NCBI RefSeq assembly: GCF_002777855.1
Contig: NZ_MEIK01000034.1
Coordinates: forward strand, 496,001-560,000
Origin: Snodgrassella alvi
Lineage (GTDB): Bacteria > Pseudomonadota > Gammaproteobacteria > Burkholderiales > Neisseriaceae
Direction: 5' to 3'
DNA length: 64,000 nt
The first letter of the stretch is position 1. Each line of letters begins with the position of its first letter. Shown here one piece after another: positions 1 through 10,176 of the stretch. The position numbers and the translations under genes were made by a program. The notes beneath the pieces are model-generated. The model was given only the letters and a program-made list of their open reading frames with translations. It was not told the origin of the DNA and made no database searches.

Positions 1-1112
1 TCACTGGTAGAACCATAGATGGTCATCACATCACCGAGTTTGAATTCGGTATCCGGTGTTACATCCAATTTTTCACCGTTGCGATGTAGAGCAATCAGAT
101 AAATACCATGCTGAATTTCAAAATCGTGGTCACTGGAATGCACTTTGGAACGGATTTCAGCCATGGTTTTGTTGGCATAATCAGGGTTGCGGAAGACCAC
201 GTCTTTAGTATCCACAATCACTTCCAGACCCTGTTCAGAATCCAGCTCACGTCCAAACAATGTGCTAACAGCAGCCACTGCTTCACGGCGGCCTACGATC
301 AGAATGATGTCGTCTTTTTTCAGCACTGTAGACGGTGTGCAATCAATTAAGTTACCGTGACGTTTAATGCGCTCAATGGTAATACCCAGATTGTCCAGCT
401 CAATATCTTTAATGGATTTCTGAATGTCATTTTCCACTACATAGATACGACCTACCATCTGCGTAATCGCCATACCCTGATTACCTTCCAGTGCCATTGC
501 ACCTTTCAGCTGTTCAGCTTCAGCAGCTACTGCATCATCGCGAATATCACGACCCATGATTTTCGGCAGCAAGTTCATACAGATAATGATCGCGCCTAAT
601 GAACCAAAGATATAAGTCACCGCATAGCCAATGGCCACATTAGCCTGTAATTGCTGCAACTGATCAGCAGGCAGTCCCATATGTGTCAAGGCATCGGCAG
701 CAGTACCCAAAATCGCTGACTGGGTTAAACCACCGGCAGCAAGGCCAGCAGCCAGACCTTTATCCAGGTGGAACAGGCGTGCCATAATCATCACCGTGAT
801 AAAACCAGTAATGGCAATGAACAAAGCCAAAAAGATTTCACGCAGGGTTTTTACACCTAGTGAACGGAAAAACTGGGGACCACTTTCATAACCCACAGCA
901 TAAATAAATAAAGTAAACAGCAATGCCTTAAGACCAGAATCAATGTGTACATTGAGCAAGCTTAAAACCACTGCCACCAACAGAGAGCCAGCGACTCCGC
1001 CAAGCTGGAACTTACCGAAACGAATACTGCCCAGTAAGTAGCCCAGACTTAATGACAGAAACAGCAGAATAACCGGCGATTCCTGAATATTAGTCAAAAC
1101 CCAATTCAACAT
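1..1112 (-). CDS. AspT/YidE-type antiporter-like membrane protein (3' end cut by window edge)
   Basis: The frame is open from an ATG at 1112 to the window edge, giving about 370 residues of a family usually near 550. The N-terminal part is hydrophobic with several membrane segments and carries the motif GGLTQSAILGTAAD around residue 135, typical of the aspartate-alanine exchanger (AAE) family. The following soluble part (about 200 onward) resembles two TrkA-C (RCK_C) regulatory domains. An AGGAGA ribosome-binding site lies about 10 bases upstream of the start. The second membrane half should lie outside the window. The substrate cannot be assigned; an aspartate:alanine or other dicarboxylate/amino acid exchanger is possible. 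Confidence 0.8.
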   Translation of the reverse strand, partial: MLNWVLTNIQESPVILLFLSLSLGYLLGSIRFGKFQLGGVAGSLLVAVVLSLLNVHIDSGLKALLFTLFIYAVGYESGPQFFRSLGVKTLREIFLALFIAITGFITVMIMARLFHLDKGLAAGLAAGGLTQSAILGTAADALTHMGLPADQLQQLQANVAIGYAVTYIFGSLGAIIICMNLLPKIMGRDIRDDAVAAEAEQLKGAMALEGNQGMAITQMVGRIYVVENDIQKSIKDIELDNLGITIERIKRHGNLIDCTPSTVLKKDDIILIVGRREAVAAVSTLFGRELDSEQGLEVIVDTKDVVFRNPDYANKTMAEIRSKVHSSDHDFEIQHGIYLIALHRNGEKLDVTPDTEFKLGDVMTIYGSTS

Positions 1113-1933
1113 ATGTCTACCTTCTCCTGAAAGAACGAAAGCTAGTGTGCGCTTGTGTGCTTTTAATTTTTGTCTTAATTTCAATAGGTATGAAAATAAT
1201 TGATAACTTTAGTATTTTGTTAATTTTTATTGCATAAAATTAAATCAAATAATCACATTTAACTACTATGTAATAGCAATTTCACACTTTCCAAAAAGCG
1301 AAATTAAAAGCGCGCAACCACTGATTTATAAGCAAAAAGTTAAGAGATTGTTCAGATAAATTCATTCATAAATAAATATTATTATATTTTAATTATGCTT
1401 ATTGAATTTTAAGTTAGAAATATTCAATAAATATGTATTACTACTCACAATAAAATATTTCATTTCTTACTAAATATATTTAGCCAAAAAGCATAATAAT
1501 TTATTAAGATATATAAATGTCATCTCAAATACAATTGATAATCTCTAACATATTGAAATGATAATAGGAATCTTAATTAACAACTCCTTTATTTTTGATT
1601 GATTCTGTAGCCAATTCACCACAAAAAAAGATTTTAAACTAAAAAAAATGCCATTAAAATTAACAAAAATTGCATATTAAAAAAATTTGGCTTATTGAAA
1701 AGAAATTCATTTCAATTATATTCATAAATTTAACCAAAACCCCTTAATCGTTTTTCATACCTTCGTTTTTGCGATTTTTCTTATCAAAATCTGCTTTAAT
1801 CAATGCATAAAATACAAATAAACAATTAAGAAATAACATTATTTTTATAAAGCCAGATCATTCATTCTTCTTTTTCAGTGGTTGCACATCAGCAAGTGCA
1901 TTTATTTTGGGTGTATGGTGGCAAGATAAAACA
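1113..1933. other. AT-rich intergenic region without a recognisable gene
   Basis: About 820 bases of very AT-rich sequence separate the antiporter start from the patatin gene terminator. I see no ORF with a ribosome-binding site and no tRNA. It must hold the promoter of the minus-strand antiporter gene, but no unambiguous -35/-10 pair stands out in the AT-rich background. Confidence 0.5.
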
Positions 1934-1959
1934 AAAGCCTGAGAAAAATCTCAGGCTTT
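1934..1959 (-). terminator. Rho-independent terminator of the patatin gene
   Basis: A perfect 10-bp stem (AAAGCCTGAG/CTCAGGCTTT) with a 6-base loop is followed, on the minus strand, by a T-rich stretch. It lies about 70 bases after the patatin gene stop. Confidence 0.8.
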
Positions 1960-2027
1960 AATCAATATAAATCAAATCCAGCATTTATTACATCTGCCGA
2001 ACCTTATCTTTCAAAGCAAATACCTTG

Positions 2028-3602
2028 TTAGCGCAATATAGGTACAGCTTCAGTATTAATAAAATTGACCACACCACTTACTTGATTCTGCACATTATCA
2101 ACTGCATCGGTACCGGTTGCATCTGTAGCAGACTCTTCATCAGTGTCTGACTGAGTAGCAGCAACATCATCTCCATATAAAGTAAATGGTTCAGGTGTCG
2201 AGGTATTAGGTGCTACCCCAATATCCTTAATCAGACGCTGATATTCTGAAGATTGAACTAGTAATAGTTTGGCAGCCTTACGCAGATTATTAACTTCACT
2301 GTGTGCTAAATAAAACGTTGTCGGAATATGAATAACTTTATCCCGCAGCGGTGATGGCGGCATATCCAACAAATTCACACTTACATAATATACCTGTGGT
2401 GTACCTTCACTGCGGCTCTCGTTCCACCAATCCACATATTTTTGAAACTGATGCTGCGTATCTTCTGAATATTTTTCAATCGGAATACTAGTAAGTGCTC
2501 GCACAACTTCAGCTGTACCTGGAACACTAGCACTACTGTCTATGGAATTTTTGCGCAGAGTTTGTGCATTCACATTAATAATAATGATTTTATGAATCTT
2601 CGCCGACTCCAGCCGGTCATATAAAGTTTTATTACTATAGAGCTCCGTGGCATCCAGCAGACTGCGCAAACCCAGATTATCGGTCAGCCCACCATCCAAC
2701 AAGTGAATATATGGGCGCTTCTGGCTATCTTGATACTGCTTCAAATTGGCACGGTATACGGCTCTAGTCTGCGCTCGGAATGAGGTCGTCCCAGTAGCAT
2801 CAACATTATTACTATCAACTAAGTTATCCGGTAAATGATAGTGGCAGTTGCCACCATTATTATTTAAAGTTACCGGAGCAAAGACGAGCGGTACTGCACT
2901 GGAAGCAGCCACCGCGCGCGCAATCGGCAAATCGGTCAGATCCAAACAAAGTAAATCAAAATATTCTTGGGTAAAATCCAGGCGGCTGCCCAGACTCATA
3001 TCAGTAGCACTAATCACTACAAACGGCCCTTGCCGCTTATTATTCAAATCAGCATAAGTTGCCCCGTGATATAAGTGTAAATCCAGCTGCTCCTGCAATA
3101 AATCTCCACGGCCAAATTCTGGTGAACCAAGCCTTGACCAGTTTGCCATCGAGAATAACTGCCCAATAAGCATTTTCTGTAAATTCAAATTGAGAAAATT
3201 CTGCTCGAATTTTGGAATGGTTTCCGATCCATGCAGCCCAAAATAAGTAGCCAGGATAGAACCACCGGAAATCCCATACACCACATCTACCGTATCCAAG
3301 AGGCTTTTAGGCCGGCCATCTATTTTGACCTGTTGTTTTTTCAGCGATTCAAGCACGCCATAGCCGAAAGCAGCCGCACGTGTCCCCCCACCGGACAGCA
3401 TGACAATTCCGATTACATCATCTTTCTTATCCGCTTTATTATTAAGTAGAGCGCGTTGCAAACGATAGCCGTCTGGGTTCTTACTAACATCATCTATTAC
3501 AGCTACAGGCTGATAGCGTAGTGTAGAACAAGCTGCCAGCCCGAATAATGCCATCAACATCAGCACTTGTCGCATCATTGATCGATTAAAACATAGCTGC
3601 AT
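2028..3602 (-). CDS. Patatin-like phospholipase lipoprotein
   Basis: A 524-residue protein with a lipoprotein signal peptide ending in the lipobox LAAC (Cys25). The patatin oxyanion motif GGGTRA is at 71-76, the nucleophile elbow GISGGS has Ser112, and the DGG motif has catalytic Asp303. Patatin domains hydrolyse acyl chains of phospholipids with a Ser-Asp dyad. The lipid anchor points to an envelope location. The start at 3602 has GGGAG six bases upstream; Met9 or Met10 are possible alternatives. The C-terminal region (about 480-510) is Asp/Thr/Ser-rich and looks disordered. It is a single-gene unit with its own terminator. Substrate and physiological role are not known from sequence. Confidence 0.88.
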   Translation of the reverse strand: MQLCFNRSMMRQVLMLMALFGLAACSTLRYQPVAVIDDVSKNPDGYRLQRALLNNKADKKDDVIGIVMLSGGGTRAAAFGYGVLESLKKQQVKIDGRPKSLLDTVDVVYGISGGSILATYFGLHGSETIPKFEQNFLNLNLQKMLIGQLFSMANWSRLGSPEFGRGDLLQEQLDLHLYHGATYADLNNKRQGPFVVISATDMSLGSRLDFTQEYFDLLCLDLTDLPIARAVAASSAVPLVFAPVTLNNNGGNCHYHLPDNLVDSNNVDATGTTSFRAQTRAVYRANLKQYQDSQKRPYIHLLDGGLTDNLGLRSLLDATELYSNKTLYDRLESAKIHKIIIINVNAQTLRKNSIDSSASVPGTAEVVRALTSIPIEKYSEDTQHQFQKYVDWWNESRSEGTPQVYYVSVNLLDMPPSPLRDKVIHIPTTFYLAHSEVNNLRKAAKLLLVQSSEYQRLIKDIGVAPNTSTPEPFTLYGDDVAATQSDTDEESATDATGTDAVDNVQNQVSGVVNFINTEAVPILR

Positions 3603-3742
3603 GCATGGCTCCCGAAGCAGAAAATATAGATATTAAACAATATTCTTACAGAAATCATACGTCGCATTAGCGAGTAAACTAATAATGCGACATCTTCAAC
3701 ACTTAATTTTGAATATACAGCATTTGCATTTCAGCACAATGC

Positions 3743-5227
3743 TCATTCCTCCTCACTGCTTTGCCAGCCTCCTCCCAGTGCCTTATATAAATTCACTAGA
3801 TTACGTGCCTCTTCTAGCCTTACCTGCACTTGCTTGTCAGCAATATCCTCGGCATTCAGGCGTGCACGCAAACTGCGATCGAGCGTCATATCGCCAAAGC
3901 GAAACAACTTTTCAGCGGCGCCAGCCTGACTGGTTGCCTGAGTTTGTGCCTGATGTATCAACTTCGTCTGCTGATACAGACTAAACTGCATCTGATAGGC
4001 ATTATCCACTTCAGCTAAAGCTTGAAGAATTAGATGATCATATTCAGCAATTGCAGCCTGTAGCTGAGCGTCTGCTCTTTCGATATTGTGATTAATCCGT
4101 CCGGCAGTAAATACCGGAATCGTCATACTGGCGTCTAGTAACCCGCCTGTATTTTTTAAATATGAAGTATTACTATTTAAATGTATTTGTCCTGTCTGCC
4201 ATAAAAAATTCAGGCTGAATCGTGGCAACCTATCAGCTTTAGCACTGGCTAGACCAGCACTCATTGCTTTCACCATATTTTCCTGAGTGCGAATATCTGG
4301 TCGACGCGTAATCACGTCTAGAGGCAGTTGTCCGGCCGGCGCAGCGGGAAGTTGCTGCAAAATATCCACTGGTGCAGCTGCAATGACAAAACCTTGCGGT
4401 TCCTGACCTGTTAAAACCGCTATATTGCGCTGATACACTTCAGCCTGAGCCTGATAAGTAGTAATCTGCGCCTGCATCGAAGACAACTTGGCGGCCACTT
4501 CTCTCACATCATAAGCCGTCGCCTGCCCAGCACGGAAACGACCTTGTGTATAGCGCTGCAACTGTTTCAGCGTCGCCACACTGTGTTCGCCTATTTTTGC
4601 CCGCTGCTGCATGGCTCGCATTTTCAGATAATTCTCTGCAATCTCACTGCTAAGCATCATTTGCGCACCATGCCAACGCTCAGTCGCGCTTAGGCTTAGA
4701 TATCGCATTTCATCAGCGTCACTGCGTTTCTGTCCAAACACGTCAGGTTCCCAACTGGCGGTGAAACCTGCCTGCACACTATTGCCATGCAAACGAGTGC
4801 GATTGGCACCCAGAGGCGAGCCTGCAGCCTGTAAATAATCACGAGTATTGCCAATCAAAGGCAAATTCAGATCTTTCAGAGTATTGTCACCATTATATCG
4901 ATGCAGGCCGCCACTACTTTCTACTCCAGCTTGTGGGCGCAAATCCGCTTCAGCCATGGCTGCACTGGCTCGCGCTGCAAGCATATTGTCTTTCATGCTA
5001 GCCAAATTACGATTGTTTTTCAAACCGATTTCAATCAGGTCGTTTAATACCGGATCAGGCCAGCTCTGCCACCAGCGGCTGATATCTGCTGTTCCCCGTG
5101 CTGCAGCATTCTGCTCAAACTGTTGAGGAATACCCACTGTAGACCTCACCTTTATATCGGTACGGCTACAGCCTGCCAGTAAACCCAAAGCGAGTACTAC
5201 TGCCAACCACGTTTTATTCATTTCCAT
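3743..5227 (-). CDS. NodT/TolC-family outer-membrane efflux lipoprotein
   Basis: A 494-residue protein with lipobox LAGC (Cys20) and the paired repeats of the outer-membrane factor family, rich in Ala/Gln helices (for example the RPDIRTQENMVKA stretch near 310). Family members form a trimeric beta-barrel and periplasmic tunnel that completes a tripartite exporter. It is the last gene of the minus-strand run adaptor-ATPase-permease-OMF, 25 bases after the permease gene. It is therefore probably the dedicated outer-membrane channel of this exporter. Confidence 0.88.
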   Translation of the reverse strand: MEMNKTWLAVVLALGLLAGCSRTDIKVRSTVGIPQQFEQNAAARGTADISRWWQSWPDPVLNDLIEIGLKNNRNLASMKDNMLAARASAAMAEADLRPQAGVESSGGLHRYNGDNTLKDLNLPLIGNTRDYLQAAGSPLGANRTRLHGNSVQAGFTASWEPDVFGQKRSDADEMRYLSLSATERWHGAQMMLSSEIAENYLKMRAMQQRAKIGEHSVATLKQLQRYTQGRFRAGQATAYDVREVAAKLSSMQAQITTYQAQAEVYQRNIAVLTGQEPQGFVIAAAPVDILQQLPAAPAGQLPLDVITRRPDIRTQENMVKAMSAGLASAKADRLPRFSLNFLWQTGQIHLNSNTSYLKNTGGLLDASMTIPVFTAGRINHNIERADAQLQAAIAEYDHLILQALAEVDNAYQMQFSLYQQTKLIHQAQTQATSQAGAAEKLFRFGDMTLDRSLRARLNAEDIADKQVQVRLEEARNLVNLYKALGGGWQSSEEE

Positions 5228-5252
5228 TTGTCCTGAATCTACGACATCTACA

Positions 5253-6380
5253 TTAAGAATGCTGCGCCAGCATGCCGCGAAAACGTGACAGTGCCAAGGC
5301 CAGAAACAGCACGCCCATAATGGACATCATCATAATTTTCGGCCATACGGTCATCAGCCCAGCATTGCGAAACAACACATCCTGACTAAACTGAGTAAAT
5401 TGTGTTTCAGGTGACAACCACGTTATATACTGAAAAAAAGCCGGCATACTTTCCAAAGGTGATTCCGAACCAGAAAGCAACCGCATCACCACATATATCG
5501 GCAAACACAGCAAGCCAAATTGCGGCATCGTCGGCGCCAGCGTGGCAAACCAAATACCCAGCGAAGCCACCGAAAATAAATAAATAAACATACCCAGACT
5601 AAACAACGACACCGAGCCGTTAATCGGAATATGCAGCCATCCCTCAATCACTAACCACAGCGACAACAGCGAAGCCACCGAAATCACAGCACCATTAGCA
5701 AAAATCTTCGCCATCACAATTTCACTAGGACGTACCGGCATCACCAATAACTGTTCAATCGTGCCGTGTTCGCGCTCACGAATAACCGCTGCCCCTACCA
5801 GAATAATTGCCAACAAAGTTAAGTTCGATACCACATTCATTGTTGCAATAAACCACGCCGATTCGCCATTGGGATTAAATTGGACATTCATCACTGGCGT
5901 GACAGGTGAAAAAGTAGCGGCCGACTGTTGCCGTAAAAAAGAACGCGTTTGCGCATCAATAATCTGACTTAAATAATTAAAGCCAATACCAGCCTGAGTT
6001 ACCGACGTTGCATCAGCCAAAACCTGAATAGTAGGCGATCTGCCAGCCACCACATCCCGCTCAAAATTAGCCGGAATATCGAGAACAAAAACATAATCCC
6101 CTTTATCCATTGCCGCATCAATATCTTCGCGTCTTACTTCTACCGGCTGCTTAAAATAGGGTTCCAGCAGCGCATCCCGAATCCGGTACGATAACACACT
6201 GTGATCTGCATCCATCACCGCTACAGAAGCATGGCGCACCTCAGTAGAAATACTGGTAGCCACTGTATAGATAGCCACGGACAGCACCACCACCATCAGC
6301 GCAATCAGCACCACATCACTTAGCAGACTTTTCAGCTCCTTGACACTCAGCACCCAGACATTTTTAAACCATTGCAGCAT
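5253..6380 (-). CDS. yhhJ: ABC-2 type permease, YhhJ-like
   Basis: A 375-residue ABC-2 membrane protein: one N-terminal membrane segment, a large periplasmic domain (about 50-175), then five or six membrane helices, with the typical REREHGTIEQLLVMPVRP motif near 200-217. Its start directly follows the upstream ATPase-permease stop, indicating translational coupling. Together with the membrane half of the upstream protein it should form the transport pore. In E. coli the equivalent is YhhJ, partner of RbbA/YhiH and YhiI. Confidence 0.85.
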   Translation of the reverse strand: MLQWFKNVWVLSVKELKSLLSDVVLIALMVVVLSVAIYTVATSISTEVRHASVAVMDADHSVLSYRIRDALLEPYFKQPVEVRREDIDAAMDKGDYVFVLDIPANFERDVVAGRSPTIQVLADATSVTQAGIGFNYLSQIIDAQTRSFLRQQSAATFSPVTPVMNVQFNPNGESAWFIATMNVVSNLTLLAIILVGAAVIREREHGTIEQLLVMPVRPSEIVMAKIFANGAVISVASLLSLWLVIEGWLHIPINGSVSLFSLGMFIYLFSVASLGIWFATLAPTMPQFGLLCLPIYVVMRLLSGSESPLESMPAFFQYITWLSPETQFTQFSQDVLFRNAGLMTVWPKIMMMSIMGVLFLALALSRFRGMLAQHS

Positions 6381-9185
6381 CTACACCTCCTGCTTTTTCA
6401 ACAAGCAGCCGGCTAAAAACACATACGCCAGACAAAATGCCAGCAAAACAAGATAGTAGTTAACAAAATCCAGAAAACCCAATCCTTTAGTAAAACCACC
6501 AAGACTAATTAGCTGATACCATGCTGTGGGGAAACTCCAGCCCAGCCAGTAATTAATACCGGTGAGTGTAGACAACGGATAGAGCAAGCCAGAAAAATTA
6601 AGCGCCGGAATCAGCGACAGAATGGCCGAACCAAAAATTGCCGCCACCTGAGACTTCACAAAGCTAGAAATAAGCAAACCAAAAGCTGTGGCTGCACAAA
6701 TCAGCGCCAGAGCCCCTACACTCATAGCTATAAAACTGCCACGTACTGGTACACCAAGCACCACCACCGCCAGCCACACTAGAATCAAATAGCTAATAAA
6801 AGAAACCACAACATAGGGAATCTGCTTGCCAATCAGAAACTGCCTTACCGAAGCCGGCGAAGTGTATAAATTGGTAATCGAACCAATTTCTCGCTCCCGC
6901 ACCACACCCAGCGCCGTCATCATCACCGGTATTAGCATCATCGCCATCATAATCATACCGGGTGTAATTGCAAAAATGCTTTTAAAATCCTGATTATAGA
7001 CATAACGAGGTGCAATCTGTGCTGCCGGTTTAAGCGAAATAGGTAAACCCGTCTGTGCCCATTCCGCCGCTGCATAACCTTCCAGTATCATGAGAATAAA
7101 GCTTTTAATGTTTTCTGCCATAAAGGGCATCGTGCCATCAACATAAAAACCAACTTCCGGCTTATCTCCGCGCAGTAAGTCACGGCCAAAATGTGGCGGT
7201 ATATCAATAACCAGACGCGCCTTAGATACCTTCAACGTTTCATCAATTTCATTTGCACTGTGCAGCGTGCCGGTAAAAGTAAAATAACGCGAACCACGGA
7301 AATATTCGACTAAAGCACGGCTTTCCACCGTCTGGTCACGGTCCATTACCGCAAATTTCACATGTTCCACATCAAAGGATACAGACCACGCCGCCATCAT
7401 CATCAGCACCACCGGTCCAAACAAGGCAAAAAATAGGCGAATTTTGTCTCGCATCAGCTCTTTGCCTTCACGTACTGCAAACGTCCATACTGTCCGAAAC
7501 CAGTAAGAAACACTGTCCGCATTCATAGCCTTCTCAGCCACAGCTGGCGCCATTGCAGTTTGCTGCTGTTTCTTCTGTTCTGAATTTAACTGCGGCACGC
7601 TATTCTCTGTTTTGTCTACCGCTTCCTGTAAATAATCAATAAAAGCAGTTTCCAGATCATCTGTTTGTTTATTGGCGCACAACTCCTGTGGTGTACCAAT
7701 TGCCAGCACCCGCCCCTGATGCATAAACGATATGCGGTCACAGCGTTGCGCTTCATTCATAAAGTGGGTAGATACAAAAATTGTGGTACGATTCTGGCGT
7801 GATAAATCCAGCAGATGATGCCAGAACATATCTCTGGCCACAGGATCCACACCAGAGGTAGGCTCATCCAGTATCAGAACTTGTGGATGATGCAAACAGG
7901 CAGCAGCCAGTTGCAAACGTTGACGAATACCTAAAGGCAATTCACTCGGTTGCGTATCTGCAAATTCCTGTAAATCAAACTGCTGCAACGATTCCTGTAT
8001 CGCCGATTCAATTTGATTTGTATCCATTTCATACAGCTTGGCAGAGAGCACCAGATTTTGCCGCACCGTCAATTCTTCATACAAAGAAAACGACTGCGAC
8101 ATATAACCAATCTTCATGCGCGTCGTCATATCATTAGCATCAACAGTTTTACCCAGCAGCTTAGCACTACCAGAACTGGCATCCAGCAAGCCGGTAAGCA
8201 TTTTCATCGTAGTTGATTTGCCGCAGCCATTAGAGCCCAAAAAACCGAAAATTTCGCCCCGTTCAATAGTAAAACTTACATTATTAACAGCTACAAAATC
8301 GCCAAATCGCTTAGTTAATTCCTTAGCCTCAATTGCCGGAGGTGAATTTTTGTCTGGTACAAACGGCGTCAGCTCTAAACTGCCACCTTTATTTTGCTTT
8401 GCCTCAGGCAACATTTTCACATACGCCTGTTCCAGCGTATCCGTATGCGTATCCTCCAGCACCTGCTGCGTAGGAGCATTAACAATCAGACGACCATCGT
8501 CCATAGCCAGCAGATATTCAAAGCGTTTGGCCTCGTCAAAATAGGCGGTAGCGACAATTACAGTCATATCCGGGTTTTCTACCCGTAATTCATCAATTAG
8601 TTGCCAAAACTGCCGCCGCGACAATGGATCCACACCAGTAGTCGGCTCATCCAGAATCAGCAGTTCCGGATTATGTACCAACGCACAACACAGACTCAGC
8701 TTTTGCTTCATCCCACCGGAAAGCTTACCAGCTGGTCGTTCGGCAAACGGAGCCAATCTGGTTGCCTGCAACAAACGAGCAATCCGCTGCTTACGCTCCC
8801 CACCACGCAAACCAAATAGCCGCGCATGAAAATCCACATTTTCATTCACTGATAAAGTTGGATACAGATTTTGTCCCAGCCCCTGTGGCATAAAGGCAAT
8901 CCGGTGACTTAGCAATTGGCGGCTGTGTTTCAACGCCATACTTTCACCAAAAACCAGCACATCACCTTGCTGGATAATCTTTACACCTGCTATCAAAGAC
9001 AGCAAAGTAGATTTACCTACCCCGTCTGGTCCAATCAGTCCCACCGTTGCGCAGCGGCGGATTTGCAAAGATACATCGCGCAATGCCACCGTCTGCCGAT
9101 ACTGATGTGACACATGGCGTAAATCAACTGCCCAATCTTCCTCTGTATCAGCCTGCTCTCTGGCAGTTTTCTCCATTTCAGGCAC
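6381..9185 (-). CDS. rbbA: RbbA/YhiH-type fusion of two ABC ATPase domains and an ABC-2 permease
   Basis: This 934-residue protein has ATPase domain 1 (Walker A 52-60 GPDGVGKST, signature LSGGM 155-159, Walker B to DE 179-180), ATPase domain 2 (Walker A 317-325 GSNGCGKST, signature region LPLGI 416-420, Walker B to DE 440-441), and an ABC-2 membrane region from about 565 with a REREIGSITNLYTSP motif. E. coli RbbA was described as a ribosome-associated ATPase, but here the neighbours say drug or lipid exporter. Domain 1 lacks the switch histidine (VATAYFDEA) and domain 2 lacks the LSGGQ signature, so one composite ATP site is degenerate. It overlaps the adaptor gene by 8 bases. Confidence 0.88.
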   Translation of the reverse strand: MPEMEKTAREQADTEEDWAVDLRHVSHQYRQTVALRDVSLQIRRCATVGLIGPDGVGKSTLLSLIAGVKIIQQGDVLVFGESMALKHSRQLLSHRIAFMPQGLGQNLYPTLSVNENVDFHARLFGLRGGERKQRIARLLQATRLAPFAERPAGKLSGGMKQKLSLCCALVHNPELLILDEPTTGVDPLSRRQFWQLIDELRVENPDMTVIVATAYFDEAKRFEYLLAMDDGRLIVNAPTQQVLEDTHTDTLEQAYVKMLPEAKQNKGGSLELTPFVPDKNSPPAIEAKELTKRFGDFVAVNNVSFTIERGEIFGFLGSNGCGKSTTMKMLTGLLDASSGSAKLLGKTVDANDMTTRMKIGYMSQSFSLYEELTVRQNLVLSAKLYEMDTNQIESAIQESLQQFDLQEFADTQPSELPLGIRQRLQLAAACLHHPQVLILDEPTSGVDPVARDMFWHHLLDLSRQNRTTIFVSTHFMNEAQRCDRISFMHQGRVLAIGTPQELCANKQTDDLETAFIDYLQEAVDKTENSVPQLNSEQKKQQQTAMAPAVAEKAMNADSVSYWFRTVWTFAVREGKELMRDKIRLFFALFGPVVLMMMAAWSVSFDVEHVKFAVMDRDQTVESRALVEYFRGSRYFTFTGTLHSANEIDETLKVSKARLVIDIPPHFGRDLLRGDKPEVGFYVDGTMPFMAENIKSFILMILEGYAAAEWAQTGLPISLKPAAQIAPRYVYNQDFKSIFAITPGMIMMAMMLIPVMMTALGVVREREIGSITNLYTSPASVRQFLIGKQIPYVVVSFISYLILVWLAVVVLGVPVRGSFIAMSVGALALICAATAFGLLISSFVKSQVAAIFGSAILSLIPALNFSGLLYPLSTLTGINYWLGWSFPTAWYQLISLGGFTKGLGFLDFVNYYLVLLAFCLAYVFLAGCLLKKQEV

Positions 9186-10176
9186 CCTTGGCTGCTGGTT
9201 TTAAATTAGGTAATTTAACCTGCCACTGCTGCGGCCATGCTTTATTGTTATCAAAACGGATATAGCCATTACCCGTTAATCCGCCCTTGAGCAAACCGCT
9301 ATACTGCAACGCCACCTGTGCCGGAATTTTCAGTTTTACCTTATACATCAGCTTCTGCCGCTCATTCAGCGTTTCCACAAATTTCGGCGTAAACTGCGCA
9401 TTAGAATCAATAAAATCCACTTTAGCTGGCCATACTGCATCCATTCCATCCAGCACAATCCTTGCCTCATCACCGAGTTTCAGCTTACCAATCGTATCCG
9501 TAGACAAATATACCGACAAAGTTACATCAGTCGGGTCAAGCAAAGAAACAACCTTATTCCCCTCACCCAGTACATTGCCCGCTTCAGCAATCCGGTACTC
9601 CACTCGACCTGCTTTGGGTGCCCGAATCAACATATCGTTATTAGCAGAAAATGTCGCATCAATCTGTGCCTGTGCCTGATTCACTGCCGCAAGCGCCTCA
9701 GCTCGTGCTGCCTGCGCCGATTTAACCTTGGCAATTGCCGCATCTCGTTCCGCCAGACGTCGGCGTAATTCAGGTGCAGACACCAATTCATCCGATTTAA
9801 GCTGGCGCGCATTGTCCAGATCCATCTGCGCCACTTTATGAGCTTGTTGCTGGGCAGCAATTTCCGCCTCAGCCTTAGATACATTTTCCAGCGCACGTTG
9901 CTTGTCTGCGCGCGCGGCCGCCAGCTTACTACTGGTCTGATCAGAAGACAGTTCAGCCAAAACCTGATTTTTGGCTACCACATCCCCCTCATCCACCTTC
10001 ATTTCAATTACTCGTCCAGAATAAAGTGTCGCCACATCCAGCCGTTTTAGCTCCATGCGTCCGTTTCCGCCTGCAAAACCATCCGGTAAAGACACATGAC
10101 TGCGTATATTTATCCAAACCGCCACACCCACCAGAACCAATACCACCAACACAAACAACAGCCTTCTTGTTTTCAT
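9178..10176 (-). CDS. yhiI: HlyD/YhiI-family membrane-fusion (adaptor) protein
   Basis: A 332-residue protein with an N-terminal signal/anchor helix (about 6-25), a biotinyl-lipoyl-like half (VIEMKVDEGDVV near 57-68), a long alpha-helical hairpin (about 75-175, Ala/Gln/Lys-rich) and a C-terminal beta-barrel domain. Such adaptors bridge an inner-membrane ABC transporter and an outer-membrane channel. It is the first gene of the four-gene export operon and overlaps the ATPase gene. The promoter should lie in the divergent region upstream of 10176. Confidence 0.87.
   Translation of the reverse strand: MKTRRLLFVLVVLVLVGVAVWINIRSHVSLPDGFAGGNGRMELKRLDVATLYSGRVIEMKVDEGDVVAKNQVLAELSSDQTSSKLAAARADKQRALENVSKAEAEIAAQQQAHKVAQMDLDNARQLKSDELVSAPELRRRLAERDAAIAKVKSAQAARAEALAAVNQAQAQIDATFSANNDMLIRAPKAGRVEYRIAEAGNVLGEGNKVVSLLDPTDVTLSVYLSTDTIGKLKLGDEARIVLDGMDAVWPAKVDFIDSNAQFTPKFVETLNERQKLMYKVKLKIPAQVALQYSGLLKGGLTGNGYIRFDNNKAWPQQWQVKLPNLKPAAKGA

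Noticed and set aside
8116-8544. Plus-strand ORF of 142 codons inside the ATPase gene
   Set aside because: It is antisense to conserved Walker and signature motifs of a full-length ABC protein and has no family features of its own.
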